Part shown: positions 54,889 to 63,317 of the stretch, in pieces | How the letters are laid out: each line of letters begins with the position of its first letter | Numbering within the stretch: the stretch's first letter is position 1 | From: Roseobacter sp. | GTDB taxonomy: Bacteria > Pseudomonadota > Alphaproteobacteria > Rhodobacterales > Rhodobacteraceae | Assembly: GCA_024636475.1 (NCBI GenBank) | Contig: JAGXHA010000063.1 | Coordinates: 62,001-126,000, forward strand | Direction of reading: 5' to 3' | Length of the DNA stretch: 64,000 nucleotides | Made by a program: the position numbers and the translations under genes | The notes under the pieces: generated by a model | The model's database searches: none | Seen by the model: the letters and a program-made list of their open reading frames with translations, nothing else | Told to the model about the DNA's origin: nothing

Positions 54889-56163
54889 TTGGCTAGCGAA
54901 CTAATTCGGCAAGCCGCCTTTGAAGGCAGTGATGCTGCCCCATTGGGCTGTGGTCCACGCCTGACGGCCGTGCAAGACGACACGCGGCCCCTGCGCCAAC
55001 AGGTGTTTGAACAGGTCCGCGCCGCCGGGCAAATGCCGCGTATGGATGTCGCCCGTGCGCTGGATATTAGCCCGGGTTCCGTCACCACGATCACGTCTGA
55101 CCTGATCGCACGTGGTCTGCTGCAAGAGGTTGAAGACAGCCAGCGTGGTCCCAGCCGTGGCCGCCCTCCGATTGCCTTGTGCGTGGCCCCGCGCAGTCGC
55201 TTTGTCATTGGGATGAAGCTGTCGGATGAAAGGCACACGGCCATTTTGCTTGATCTTGCCGGCACCGTCATCGCCGAAGCACATGTCACCAGCGCCGCTT
55301 TGCGCCAGACACCCGAAGAAGTCTTGTCGGAAGTTTCGACCCTAATGCAGCGGCTTTTGAATAAATCAGGTCAGCCCCAAGATGCAATCAGTGCGGTAGG
55401 GATCGGATTGCCCGGAATCGTGGATGCCTCTACTGGCGTGGTAAAATGGTCTCCGATCATGACGGATACTGATGTTCCCCTGCGTGAAATGTTGATGCAA
55501 ACGCTGGGCCTGCCCGTTGCACTGGATAATGACACCAACGTTTTAACCCTGGCTGAACTGTGGTTCGGGGCTGGTCGCGGCATCTCGAATTTTGTGGTTG
55601 TTACGATCGAACGTGGCGTTGGGATGGGGCTTGTGCTGAACAACCGCCTTTTCCGGGGTGCCTTGGGTCCGGGGATGGAGCTGGGCCACACCAAAGTCCA
55701 GCTTGACGGGGCGCTGTGCAGATGTGGTCAGCGCGGCTGTCTTGAGGCGTATATCGCGGATTATGCGCTGGTCCGCGAAGCCAGCACCGCGCTTGAGCGG
55801 GACCCTAGTGCAAACAGTTCAGCCGTGACGATGATTGAAACGCTTTATGATGAGGCAAACGCCGGAAACGAGGCTGCTCTTGCGATTTTCCGCCGTGCCG
55901 GGCGGTTCCTTAGCGTAGGATTGGCCAACATCGTGCAATTGTTTGATCCGGAACGCATTATCCTGAGCGGCGAGCGGATGCGTTATGACTATTTGACGGC
56001 GGACGATATGCTGGCCGAGATGAATAACATGATTCTACCTGCGGGTCGTGCGCCCACACCTGTTGATATTCACGCTTGGGGCGGTTCTGTCTGGGCGAAA
56101 GGTGCTGCGGCCTTGGCGTTGTCGGAAGTCACAGGTGCCCTGTTGGGCGAAGGGGCGGCATGA
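54889..56163 (+). CDS. xylR: ROK family transcriptional regulator, probable xylose repressor
   Basis: The 424-residue protein has an N-terminal winged helix (about residues 35-100, with MDVARALDISPGSVTTITSDLI) and a ROK sugar-kinase-like domain: AVGIGLPGIVDASTGVV, VALDNDTNVLTLAELWFGAG and the zinc motif CRCGQRGCLEAYI. These repressors release DNA on binding xylose. The start is TTG, with GGGAG upstream. It is divergent from xylFHGBA, and its stop overlaps the start of the next gene by ATGA. Confidence 0.88.
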   Translation: MASELIRQAAFEGSDAAPLGCGPRLTAVQDDTRPLRQQVFEQVRAAGQMPRMDVARALDISPGSVTTITSDLIARGLLQEVEDSQRGPSRGRPPIALCVAPRSRFVIGMKLSDERHTAILLDLAGTVIAEAHVTSAALRQTPEEVLSEVSTLMQRLLNKSGQPQDAISAVGIGLPGIVDASTGVVKWSPIMTDTDVPLREMLMQTLGLPVALDNDTNVLTLAELWFGAGRGISNFVVVTIERGVGMGLVLNNRLFRGALGPGMELGHTKVQLDGALCRCGQRGCLEAYIADYALVREASTALERDPSANSSAVTMIETLYDEANAGNEAALAIFRRAGRFLSVGLANIVQLFDPERIILSGERMRYDYLTADDMLAEMNNMILPAGRAPTPVDIHAWGGSVWAKGAAALALSEVTGALLGEGAA

Positions 56164-57674
56164 TTTTTCGTCTGTCAATTATAGGTGCTTTAATCGGCAG
56201 TGTTGCGTTGGCGGATCCCCTGTTCGAGGACATCACCAGCGCGCTGCCCGATCATCAATACACGGGCGGGTGGGAACATTTCGTGGGGGGTGGCGTCTCG
56301 GCCCTTGATTGTTCTGCGGACGGGCTGCCCGATCTGGTTGCAGCAGGCGGAACGACACCGATGATCTTGCTGAAAAACGTCTCTGATAAAGGTCAAATTT
56401 CTTTTGAGCCAATGCCGCTACTGGACGAGTTGACGGGCGTGACCGGGGCCTATCCCATCGACATCGACGGGGATGCGTTGCTTGACCTTTACGTGATGCG
56501 GGTCGGGCCTGATCGCGCCTTGCGCGGCGGACCTGATTGCAGCTTTACCGACGCGACCGAGGACTGGAATATCCCGCAGACCGACCAATGGACGACCGCA
56601 TTTACAGCGTGGTGGGAAGACGGTTCTGATTTTCCAACGCTTGCAGTTGGCCACTATGTCGACCGCGCGAATCCTGACGGCCCTTTTGGCACCTGTGATA
56701 CGCAGACTATTCTGAACCCCACGGGCGCAAAAACCCCAAGCTACACAGCCAAGGAACTTTCCCCCGGTTTCTGTACCCTTTCGATGTTGGCGTCAGTCGA
56801 TGCACGGGGGCGTAAATCGCTTAGAATATCCAATGATAGACACTATTATATTTCTGGCGGGGCAGAGCAGTTGTGGGATATTGAAGAGGAGCGGTTTCTT
56901 GGCCCTGAGGATGGTTTTCCAACAGTTTCCTTGTGGGGCATGGGCATCGCCAGCCGGGATTTGACAGGTGACGGCAGGGATGAACTGATGCTGACATCGA
57001 TGGGCGATCAGTTGATGCAGATTGCGCAACAAGACGGCACCTATGTCAACGCGCCTTACGACCTTGGCACCTATGCCCATAATCCCTACCTCAAGGGTGA
57101 CGGGCGTCCCTCGACCGGATGGCATGCGACATTTGGTGATGTGAACAACGATGCCCGCCCTGATTTGTTCATCGCCAAAGGTAATGTTGATCAAATGCCC
57201 GGTATGGCGATGCGCGACCCCAACAACCTGTTGATGCAAGATGGTAACGGACGCTTCAGCGAGGCGGGCGAACAGGCTGGCCTGGCGGATACGGCACGCT
57301 CGCGCGGGGCCGCGTTGGCTGATTTTGATGGCGACGGGCTGCTGGATCTTGCCGTGGTTAACCGACGGGCGGCCATGCGGCTGTACCGGAATGTAACGGC
57401 AGACGCGGGTAATGCGATTACCGTGGCGCTGGAAGGGAACGGGGGCAATAAATTTGCAGTCGGGGCGCGGGTAAGCGTGACTGCAAACGATATGGTCCAA
57501 AGTCAGCAGGTCACCATTGGGGGTGGCCACGCAGGTGGCACGGCTTTACCGCTGCATTTCGGCATTGGCGAGGATGATCAGGCTCGGGTCTCGGTGCGCT
57601 GGCCGGACGGTTCACAAAGCGATGGCGTTTCCATCAAGGCCGGACAGGACTTGACGATCCGGCAGTCTGATTAA
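56160..57674 (+). CDS. Secreted VCBS/FG-GAP repeat protein with ASPIC/UnbV domain (CRTAC1-like)
   Basis: The product (504 aa) has a signal peptide (MIFRLSIIGALIGSVALAD) and then FG-GAP/VCBS-type calcium-binding blades: DCSADGLPDLVAAG, DIDGDALLDLYVMR, DLTGDGRDELMLTS, DVNNDARPDLFIAKG, DFDGDGLLDLAVVNRR. It ends with an ASPIC/UnbV domain (NKFAVGARVSV, VSVRWPDGSQSDGVSI). This layout matches CRTAC1 family proteins of unknown biochemical role. Four cysteines lie in the middle. It is coupled to xylR by ATGA yet seems unrelated to xylose. It converges with a di-haem peroxidase gene with a 4-bp overlap. Confidence 0.85.
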   Translation: MIFRLSIIGALIGSVALADPLFEDITSALPDHQYTGGWEHFVGGGVSALDCSADGLPDLVAAGGTTPMILLKNVSDKGQISFEPMPLLDELTGVTGAYPIDIDGDALLDLYVMRVGPDRALRGGPDCSFTDATEDWNIPQTDQWTTAFTAWWEDGSDFPTLAVGHYVDRANPDGPFGTCDTQTILNPTGAKTPSYTAKELSPGFCTLSMLASVDARGRKSLRISNDRHYYISGGAEQLWDIEEERFLGPEDGFPTVSLWGMGIASRDLTGDGRDELMLTSMGDQLMQIAQQDGTYVNAPYDLGTYAHNPYLKGDGRPSTGWHATFGDVNNDARPDLFIAKGNVDQMPGMAMRDPNNLLMQDGNGRFSEAGEQAGLADTARSRGAALADFDGDGLLDLAVVNRRAAMRLYRNVTADAGNAITVALEGNGGNKFAVGARVSVTANDMVQSQQVTIGGGHAGGTALPLHFGIGEDDQARVSVRWPDGSQSDGVSIKAGQDLTIRQSD

Positions 57675-59020
57675 TTAGGGAGACCGCCGACAGCCAATCC
57701 ACTGGGCACCGCGTCTGGGATACCAAGACGGCCATACAATGCAGTTTCGTCATCCAACATTCGCAAAAACGACACTAATGCGGCTATATCTGCGGGTTCC
57801 AGCCCTACTGGTTCGCGGATCAACGCGGCCTGAATGATACTATCGCGTGCCAAAGCGTCATCCATCTCGCGCCAGTCGTCGCTTTCATGCGGGGGCAGGC
57901 GGACAGCACGGCGGGCATCGGCTTGTGCATAGCGGCCAGCGGCGGTCACAGGGTCGAGGTGATCGCGCAAAAACCGCTCGATCACGCTATGTGCCCCTGC
58001 GTGGCCCCAAGGCCCGGTCTTCATCACATTGCGCAGCGAAGGGGTGCGAAACGCGAACGCGTCTGTCGGATCACCGGTCACACCCATTCGCCCCAAATCA
58101 TGAGCGTGGTCTTCGAAGGCTGCTGCCTTGCCGGGGCCTAGTTGCGGCGCACCCATGGCGTGAAACATGTGATCGGTTTGAAAAGGCCCTGCATGGCATG
58201 TGCTGCATCCTGCATCTCCGTAGAACAGGTTCATGCCCTTTTCCGCGTCCAAGGAGAGCCCAATCGCGGGATCGCGCAGATATGCGTCAAAATCTGAGGT
58301 ATCAGAGCGCCATTCATGCGCAATAAACACCGCAATTGCGTTTGATATGTCGGTAAATGAAATGTCATCCGGGGTATCGATATGGTCATAGACTGCTGAA
58401 AACCGTTGCGCATAGTCAGGCAGCGCCGCGACCCTGCGCGACAGGATATTCCAGGCACCACCTTCACCCGTAATCAGACCCTGACGCACGGCTTTTGACA
58501 CCTCGTTCTCTGCCCCATGGCCAGCCATTTCGTCTGGGCTGAGGACTGGAAACATGGTTTGCGCAGACAAAAGCGACGCAAACCCTTCCAGCATGTCATC
58601 ATCCAGCGGTGTTCTGAAACCGGATGCCATGGCGGGGTCCACTTCGATCCTGCCATCGTGGAACAAAACCTTGAATTCAGAGGCTCCCAGATTGAACAGT
58701 GCGGGCGAATTGCGCGGAATCCGGTCCGGTGGCATGTTGTCCAGGGCGCCGCGCCGTTCCAGCCCCAAACCGATACCACCCTCGCCAAGACCCAGCGAGA
58801 CGCCGTCGCTGGTAGCGAAATCAGGGTGGTGGCAGGTGGCGCAGGCGATATTCTGGTTGCCCGACAGGATCGGATCGTAAAACAACAACTGCCCAAGGAC
58901 CGCTTCGTCTATGTTGACGGTATCGTAGACCGAAGATGAAACCGGATCAGGCAAAGGGCCTGACAATGCGGCCGTTGTGCTGAAAGCAAGAAAAAGTGCG
59001 GTCGAGCGGGCTGTTATCAT
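57671..59020 (-). CDS. Di-haem cytochrome c peroxidase / MauG-like protein
   Basis: The 449-residue protein has a signal peptide (MITARSTALFLAFSTTAALS) and two haem-c sites, CATCH (about residues 60-64) and CSTCH (about 272-276), so two haems in the bacterial cytochrome c peroxidase/MauG superfamily. PRNSPALFNLG and RTPSLRNVMKTGPWGHAGA are typical family segments. It is longer than simple peroxidases (~330 aa), with an extra C-terminal part. Members either reduce peroxide or oxidise residues in a partner protein. The convergent VCBS protein could be such a partner, which is inference only. Confidence 0.86.
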   Translation of the reverse strand: MITARSTALFLAFSTTAALSGPLPDPVSSSVYDTVNIDEAVLGQLLFYDPILSGNQNIACATCHHPDFATSDGVSLGLGEGGIGLGLERRGALDNMPPDRIPRNSPALFNLGASEFKVLFHDGRIEVDPAMASGFRTPLDDDMLEGFASLLSAQTMFPVLSPDEMAGHGAENEVSKAVRQGLITGEGGAWNILSRRVAALPDYAQRFSAVYDHIDTPDDISFTDISNAIAVFIAHEWRSDTSDFDAYLRDPAIGLSLDAEKGMNLFYGDAGCSTCHAGPFQTDHMFHAMGAPQLGPGKAAAFEDHAHDLGRMGVTGDPTDAFAFRTPSLRNVMKTGPWGHAGAHSVIERFLRDHLDPVTAAGRYAQADARRAVRLPPHESDDWREMDDALARDSIIQAALIREPVGLEPADIAALVSFLRMLDDETALYGRLGIPDAVPSGLAVGGLPN

Positions 59021-59060
59021 GAAAATACCATCACCTGATTCGGGTTTTCGGGCAAGGCTG

Positions 59061-60185
59061 CTAAGCCCATTCGCGCAGCGCCTGTGACAGCCTTGCCAGC
59101 CCGTCTTGCAAGTTGACAGCAGCACCGCCCCCCACACCAAGCCGGATGTGGTTTGGCTGATCATAAGCGCTGCCCGGCAATAGAAACGTCCGGTAAGGCT
59201 CAGCCAGCAAACGGCGCGCAAAGGCGTCGCTGTCGATTCCGTCTGGCAACCGGGCAAGCCCGATTAACCCGGCACGTGGGGAAACCCAGTCGAGCCCGTC
59301 TTGCGCATCAACCCAAGCGTTCATCTCGGACAGATTTGCGCGCCCTTCCTTGCGGGCTTTGTCCATGGCAAGAGCGTAGCGTGCAGGGCGCAGGGCAATC
59401 TCGGCAATGACCTCGCCCATGATGTTCATAATCTCTGATGAATTTTCACGCAGGATCACGGCATCCATAATCAGCTCAGGATCGGGGCAAATCATCCACC
59501 CGGTGCGCAATCCCTGAAGCCCCAAAGCCTTTGAGACAGAGCCTGTTGTAATCCCCTTTGGGTACAGTCCAGCGACCGATGGCGCGCGCGGTCCGTCCCA
59601 TTCCAGCCCTGCATAAACCTCGTCTATCAACAACCACGCGCCGACGCGGTCTGCGATTTTCACAAGCTGGCTGATCTCTTGTGCGCTTAGCAAATCGCCA
59701 GTCGGATTGTTGGGGTTGGTCAGAAAGATCATTTTGGTCTGATCGGTTACCACATCGGCAATCTGGTCAAGAGGCAGGTGCCAGTTGTCTGCCTCGTGCC
59801 GCGTAACCCGCGTGATCTTGGCCCCGATGGCTTTGGCAAGAACCTCGGCTTGGGGCCAACCGGGTGTTTCAATCACGATCTCATCGCCGGGTTGCAGCAA
59901 TTGCATGATCGCCAGATAATTCGCCTCAGCGGCACCGGCAGTGATCAAAACATCGCCGCGCGTGCAAATGCCTGTCAGCCCGGCCTGTTCCAGCACGTGA
60001 TCACGCAGTTCAGGCAGGCCGCGAAAGTCGCGATTGTTCCAATCCAGAGACTGCTCAGGGTCAAGATCGTTCAGATAATCGCCCAGCTTTGGCGCACCTG
60101 ATAGCGAAAAGCCAACAATCGCTTCGGGGGCGGCATCGGTAGTTTCCAGCAGATACTGGAACAACGTGTGGATCTTGACTTTCAT
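59061..60185 (-). CDS. Class I/II pyridoxal-phosphate aminotransferase (second)
   Basis: The 374-residue fold-type I enzyme has WNNRDFRGLPELRDHVLEQA, ITAGAAEANYLAIMQLL, the FLTNPNNPTGDLLS motif, LIDEVYAGLEWDGP, the PLP lysine in GSVSKALGLQGLRTGW, and a late NHIRLGVGGG with the carboxylate Arg. GAGGGG precedes the ATG at 60185. Substrate unknown; the VSKALGLQGLR form recalls a capreomycidine synthase-like/small aminotransferase clade, which I cannot verify. It is divergent from the metallohydrolase gene with 42 bp between starts. Confidence 0.88.
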   Translation of the reverse strand: MKVKIHTLFQYLLETTDAAPEAIVGFSLSGAPKLGDYLNDLDPEQSLDWNNRDFRGLPELRDHVLEQAGLTGICTRGDVLITAGAAEANYLAIMQLLQPGDEIVIETPGWPQAEVLAKAIGAKITRVTRHEADNWHLPLDQIADVVTDQTKMIFLTNPNNPTGDLLSAQEISQLVKIADRVGAWLLIDEVYAGLEWDGPRAPSVAGLYPKGITTGSVSKALGLQGLRTGWMICPDPELIMDAVILRENSSEIMNIMGEVIAEIALRPARYALAMDKARKEGRANLSEMNAWVDAQDGLDWVSPRAGLIGLARLPDGIDSDAFARRLLAEPYRTFLLPGSAYDQPNHIRLGVGGGAAVNLQDGLARLSQALREWA

Positions 60186-60227
60186 GCGGCCCCTCTTGCT
60201 AACATGCCCGCGAAAAGGGGCAGTTAT

Positions 60228-60986
60228 ATGAATATGCAAATTTCTCTGAAAGGCAAACCGGTCCGGCTTGCGGTGCTCGATTATGGATTGTTTCAGGTGC
60301 ATGCAGGGCCCCGCGACATCGGGATTTGCGGCTACGTCATTCAGACAAATGCAGGCGAAACTATCTTGATAGACACTGGATTTCCGCAAAAATACGCTGA
60401 AGATGCTGATGCTGCAACGGCTCAGGATGATCTTGGCAGCTTTGGCCAAGTTCTGTCGGTGACAGCAGAAAACATGCCGGGGCCGCAACTGGCGAAACTT
60501 GGGCTGTCCAAACAGGATGTCACGCTGATGATACAAAGCCATACCCATATCGACCATTTGGGCGACATGGCCGGATACCCGCATGCACCGCTGCTGATTG
60601 CGGCTGCTGAACGCACCCTGCCAAGGCCGCTCTACTGGTCTGGCAAGCAGGCGATGGAATGGCCCGATGCCGATTACGCGCTTGTGACCCAAGACGTCAC
60701 GCTGGGCGAGGGGTTCGAAGTATTGCTTTGCCCCGGTCTCGCACCCGGACAACTGGCATTTATGGTGCAATTGCCTGAAACGGGTTGGGTTTTGCTGACG
60801 TCAGACGCGATCAGCCGCGCCTCCGAGATTGACGAGAAGTTCGTAGGCTCTTGGGATGTTGATCAGGCAATCCATCATGGCGACCGTTTGATGAAGATGG
60901 CGACCGAGCGGGATGCTTTGATCATCTTTGGTCACAGCCCCGAAGATTGGCCCACGCTGAAAAAAGCCCCGCATTGGTTTACCTAA
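60228..60986 (+). CDS. Metallo-beta-lactamase-fold hydrolase, AHL-lactonase-like
   Basis: The 252-residue protein has the MBL metal motif SHTHIDHLGD (HxHxDH), an early ILIDTGFPQ strand, a Asp in LLTSDAIS as bridging ligand, and a final His in IIFGHSPEDW. The layout resembles N-acyl-homoserine lactonases of the AttM/AiiA group, which hydrolyse quorum-sensing lactones, but related enzymes act on other lactones or thioesters. AAGGGG precedes the ATG at 60228. No luxI/luxR gene is nearby. Confidence 0.8.
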   Translation: MNMQISLKGKPVRLAVLDYGLFQVHAGPRDIGICGYVIQTNAGETILIDTGFPQKYAEDADAATAQDDLGSFGQVLSVTAENMPGPQLAKLGLSKQDVTLMIQSHTHIDHLGDMAGYPHAPLLIAAAERTLPRPLYWSGKQAMEWPDADYALVTQDVTLGEGFEVLLCPGLAPGQLAFMVQLPETGWVLLTSDAISRASEIDEKFVGSWDVDQAIHHGDRLMKMATERDALIIFGHSPEDWPTLKKAPHWFT

Positions 60987-61092
60987 AGCGTCACTGTGTT
61001 CGTAAAAACTTCTTTTGTGATGACAAATTTGTGATTAGGGTTTGGCCCAAGACCGAAAACATCGGTCAACAACCAACAGTGGGAGTATTGTT

Positions 61093-61434
61093 GTGGGTAA
61101 AAGAGACGAATGGATTGCGAAATACGCGGATGATCTGACAAACAAATGCGGCATGACGCCAGACATGGAATTGCTGACAAAGGTTACAATCGGCTGTGGG
61201 CCGTCGATCTATAATGCTGATGCGCAGACAGTGGCTGGATCGCAAGAAAGCGAACTTGAGCTTGTTAAGAATAACTTTTTGATAAAAAAGCTGGGAATGT
61301 CGGACGGTCCTGAGTTGATGGAAGCCATCCATAAGGTGATCGAGGTTTATGGCAAATCAGAGCGCAATAAATACCGTGCGGTCGTCTATTACATACTGAC
61401 CAAGCATTTTGGCAAAGAAGCCGTTTACGGCTAA
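61093..61434 (+). CDS. DUF2853 family protein
   Basis: The 113-residue cytoplasmic protein is largely helical, with no signal or membrane segment, and looks like the DUF2853 family (KRDEWIAKYADDLTNKCGM, VTIGCGPSIYNADAQTVAG, VYYILTKHFGKEAVYG). Function is unknown in the family. The start is GTG, with GGGAG seven bases upstream (61081-61085); no ATG fits. It is monocistronic, followed by a strong terminator. Confidence 0.8.
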   Translation: MGKRDEWIAKYADDLTNKCGMTPDMELLTKVTIGCGPSIYNADAQTVAGSQESELELVKNNFLIKKLGMSDGPELMEAIHKVIEVYGKSERNKYRAVVYYILTKHFGKEAVYG

Positions 61435-61470
61435 GCCCGGCGTTTCAAATAACCCTAAATTGCATACCAG

Positions 61471-61504
61471 AACGCCCGATTGGTTAATCGGGCGTTTCTT
61501 TATT
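61471..61504 (+). terminator. Intrinsic terminator after the DUF2853 gene
   Basis: CGCCCGATT (61473-61481) and AATCGGGCG (61486-61494) form a 9-bp stem (11 with flanking AA/TT) around a GGTT tetraloop, followed by TTTCTTTATT. A textbook Rho-independent terminator. Confidence 0.93.
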
Positions 61505-61633
61505 GCAAGGCCTTTGAATTACTCGATTCTTGCGGTGAATCGCCAGACGGAGTATCCAAATCAAGTCGGCCAGGATGGCCAGAACAAATTTCGATACACG
61601 CGAGGTGGTCTTTAGGGATTAGCGTGGGGTGAG

Positions 61634-61664
61634 AAAGGGTTCTGGCGGGGTGCCGGAACCCTTT
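61634..61664. terminator. Bidirectional terminator at the end of the tsaD-gpsA-YciI-EVE operon
   Basis: AAAGGGTTC (61634-61642) and GAACCCTTT (61656-61664) form a 9-bp stem whose loop contains a further short GC pairing; TTTTTAC follows on the plus strand and TTTCTC on the minus strand. It abuts the TAA of the EVE gene, so it mainly ends that minus-strand operon. Confidence 0.8.
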
Positions 61665-62090
61665 TTACATATCTTCATCGGTTTCACCCAACGCACATAT
61701 GTGCTGCCATTGCTGCTTTGTCACGGGTTGCACCGACAGGCGCGGGCTTTTGACCAAGGGCATGTCATCAAAACGCCCATCCGATTTAATCTGATCCAGC
61801 GTCACCGGCTTTGCGAAGGGGCGCACTGCTTTGATGTCAACGCAGTCCCAGCGGTCATCATCGGTCGAACTGTCCTGATGCGCCTTGGCGCAGACCTCGA
61901 CAATGCCAACGATCGTTCGCTCGCCTTGGGAGTGATAGAAAAAACCACGATCGCCCAAGGCCATGTCTCGCATAAAATTGCGCGCTTGATAGTTGCGCAC
62001 GCCATCCCATTCTTCGCCGACATCGCCTTTGGCAACCTGGTCATCCCAGCCCCATGTCGAGGGTTCAGATTTGAACAACCAATAGGCCAT
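61665..62090 (-). CDS. EVE domain-containing protein
   Basis: The 141-residue protein is an EVE/PUA-like domain along its whole length, with YWLFKSEPSTWGWDDQ, WDGVRNYQARNFMRDMALGD, GFFYHSQGERTIVGIVEVC and the SPRLSVQPVTKQQW ending. EVE domains bind modified bases in RNA or DNA; a role with modified cytosine or RNA is suggested for some members, but the bacterial housekeeping form is not settled. It shares a base with the YciI stop and ends at a terminator. Confidence 0.92.
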   Translation of the reverse strand: MAYWLFKSEPSTWGWDDQVAKGDVGEEWDGVRNYQARNFMRDMALGDRGFFYHSQGERTIVGIVEVCAKAHQDSSTDDDRWDCVDIKAVRPFAKPVTLDQIKSDGRFDDMPLVKSPRLSVQPVTKQQWQHICALGETDEDM

Positions 62091-62362
62091 CAGCCGATGA
62101 CCTTGTTCCAGGCGACAAGTTGCACATCCGCAAACAAGCCGGCCTTGGCGTAGGGATCGTTATCGGCCCAGTCCTGCGCAGCAGCCATGTCGGCAACATC
62201 CAGGATCACCAGCGACCCGCACATTTGCCCATCGTCATCCAGCAAAGGCCCTGCTTGCGCGACGCATCCGGTTGATTTCAGATAGTCGACATGCGCGGGA
62301 CGATTTTCCTGCCGAATGGTCAGGGCACCGGGTTTGTCATGTGCAAATAAGGCAAAAAGCAT
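62090..62362 (-). CDS. YciI family protein
   Basis: The 90-residue protein is a ferredoxin-like alpha+beta YciI domain: MLFALFAHDKPGALTIR, RPAHVDYLKS with the putative active-site His, and WADNDPYAKAGLF with the conserved DPY. YciI proteins are thought to be small enzymes or components of larger ones; the reaction is unknown here. It sits between gpsA (1-bp gap) and the EVE gene, a conserved arrangement in Rhodobacteraceae. Confidence 0.92.
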   Translation of the reverse strand: MLFALFAHDKPGALTIRQENRPAHVDYLKSTGCVAQAGPLLDDDGQMCGSLVILDVADMAAAQDWADNDPYAKAGLFADVQLVAWNKVIG

Positions 62363-62363
62363 A

Positions 62364-63317
62364 TTATTCTTCCTTTAGTGGGCGGTTCAAAAGCGCTTTC
62401 ATAGCGCTGCGCACGTCTAATCTATTCTCAACCAACCCTGCAACGGCTGCCGTGATCGGCAAATCCAGCCCCTGTTTTTGCGCAAGCGCATCGACAGCGC
62501 GGGCGGTGGCAGCCCCTTCGACAGTTGTGCTGCTGTCAAAGGGAAGGTTTTCACCAAATGCCAGCCCAAGTCGGTAGTTGCGGGACTGCGAAGAGGTGCA
62601 GGTCAAAACAAGATCACCAAAGCCCGACAGCCCGGCCAGTGTATCGGGTTTGGCGCGCAAATGTTCGGCCAGGCGCTGCATCTCGGCAAAGCCGCGCGTC
62701 ATCAGCGCGGCCCGCGCGCTTTCACCCAGACCGGCACCAATCGCGGCACCGCAGGCAATAGCGACTACGTTTTTCAGCGCTCCGCCAAGCTCGGCACCGA
62801 TTGTGTCCGTGGTGCGATAAAGCCGCAAGTTTTGCGTGGTTAGAGCCTTTTGTAGTCCTTCTCCAACGGCAGGGTCGGCACAGGCCAATGTCAAAGCTGT
62901 GGGAAGGCCGCGCGCGATGTCAGCACCAAAGCTGGGACCCGTCAAGATAGCAGGCACCGCCAAAGGGAGCGTGTCGCGGATAACAGCCAGCGGGCCTTTG
63001 CCGGTCTCAAGCTCGATCCCTTTGCAGCAAGCGACGATGGTTTTACCGTCCAGAAGCCCTGCATGATCGGTCAGAAACGCACGAAGTTTTTGCATAGGCA
63101 CGGCAACGAGCAGGATGTCGGCGTTTGCCGCGTCCGCAAGCATGTCGGTTACGAATAAAGCTGTTGGAAAGGAACATCCCGGCAACCGGCTGGTATTCTC
63201 GCGGGCCTTATCCATGCCGCCCATGTTGCGCGCCCAAAGACAAACTGGCCCCTTATGGCCCAGCGAAATCGCCAATGCCGTGCCAAAGGCGCCAGCGCCC
63301 AGAACTGCAATGCTCAT
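62364..63317 (-). CDS. gpsA: Glycerol-3-phosphate dehydrogenase [NAD(P)+]
   Basis: GpsA makes sn-glycerol-3-phosphate from dihydroxyacetone phosphate for phospholipid synthesis. The 317-residue product starts [17 protein letters not shown] (NAD(P) loop), then [24 protein letters not shown], the [11 protein letters not shown] catalytic-region segment, [15 protein letters not shown], and [23 protein letters not shown]. The ATG at 63317 overlaps the tsaD stop (ATGA). A longer reading upstream runs into tsaD. Confidence 0.96.
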   Translation of the reverse strand: MSIAVLGAGAFGTALAISLGHKGPVCLWARNMGGMDKARENTSRLPGCSFPTALFVTDMLADAANADILLVAVPMQKLRAFLTDHAGLLDGKTIVACCKGIELETGKGPLAVIRDTLPLAVPAILTGPSFGADIARGLPTALTLACADPAVGEGLQKALTTQNLRLYRTTDTIGAELGGALKNVVAIACGAAIGAGLGESARAALMTRGFAEMQRLAEHLRAKPDTLAGLSGFGDLVLTCTSSQSRNYRLGLAFGENLPFDSSTTVEGAATARAVDALAQKQGLDLPITAAVAGLVENRLDVRSAMKALLNRPLKEE

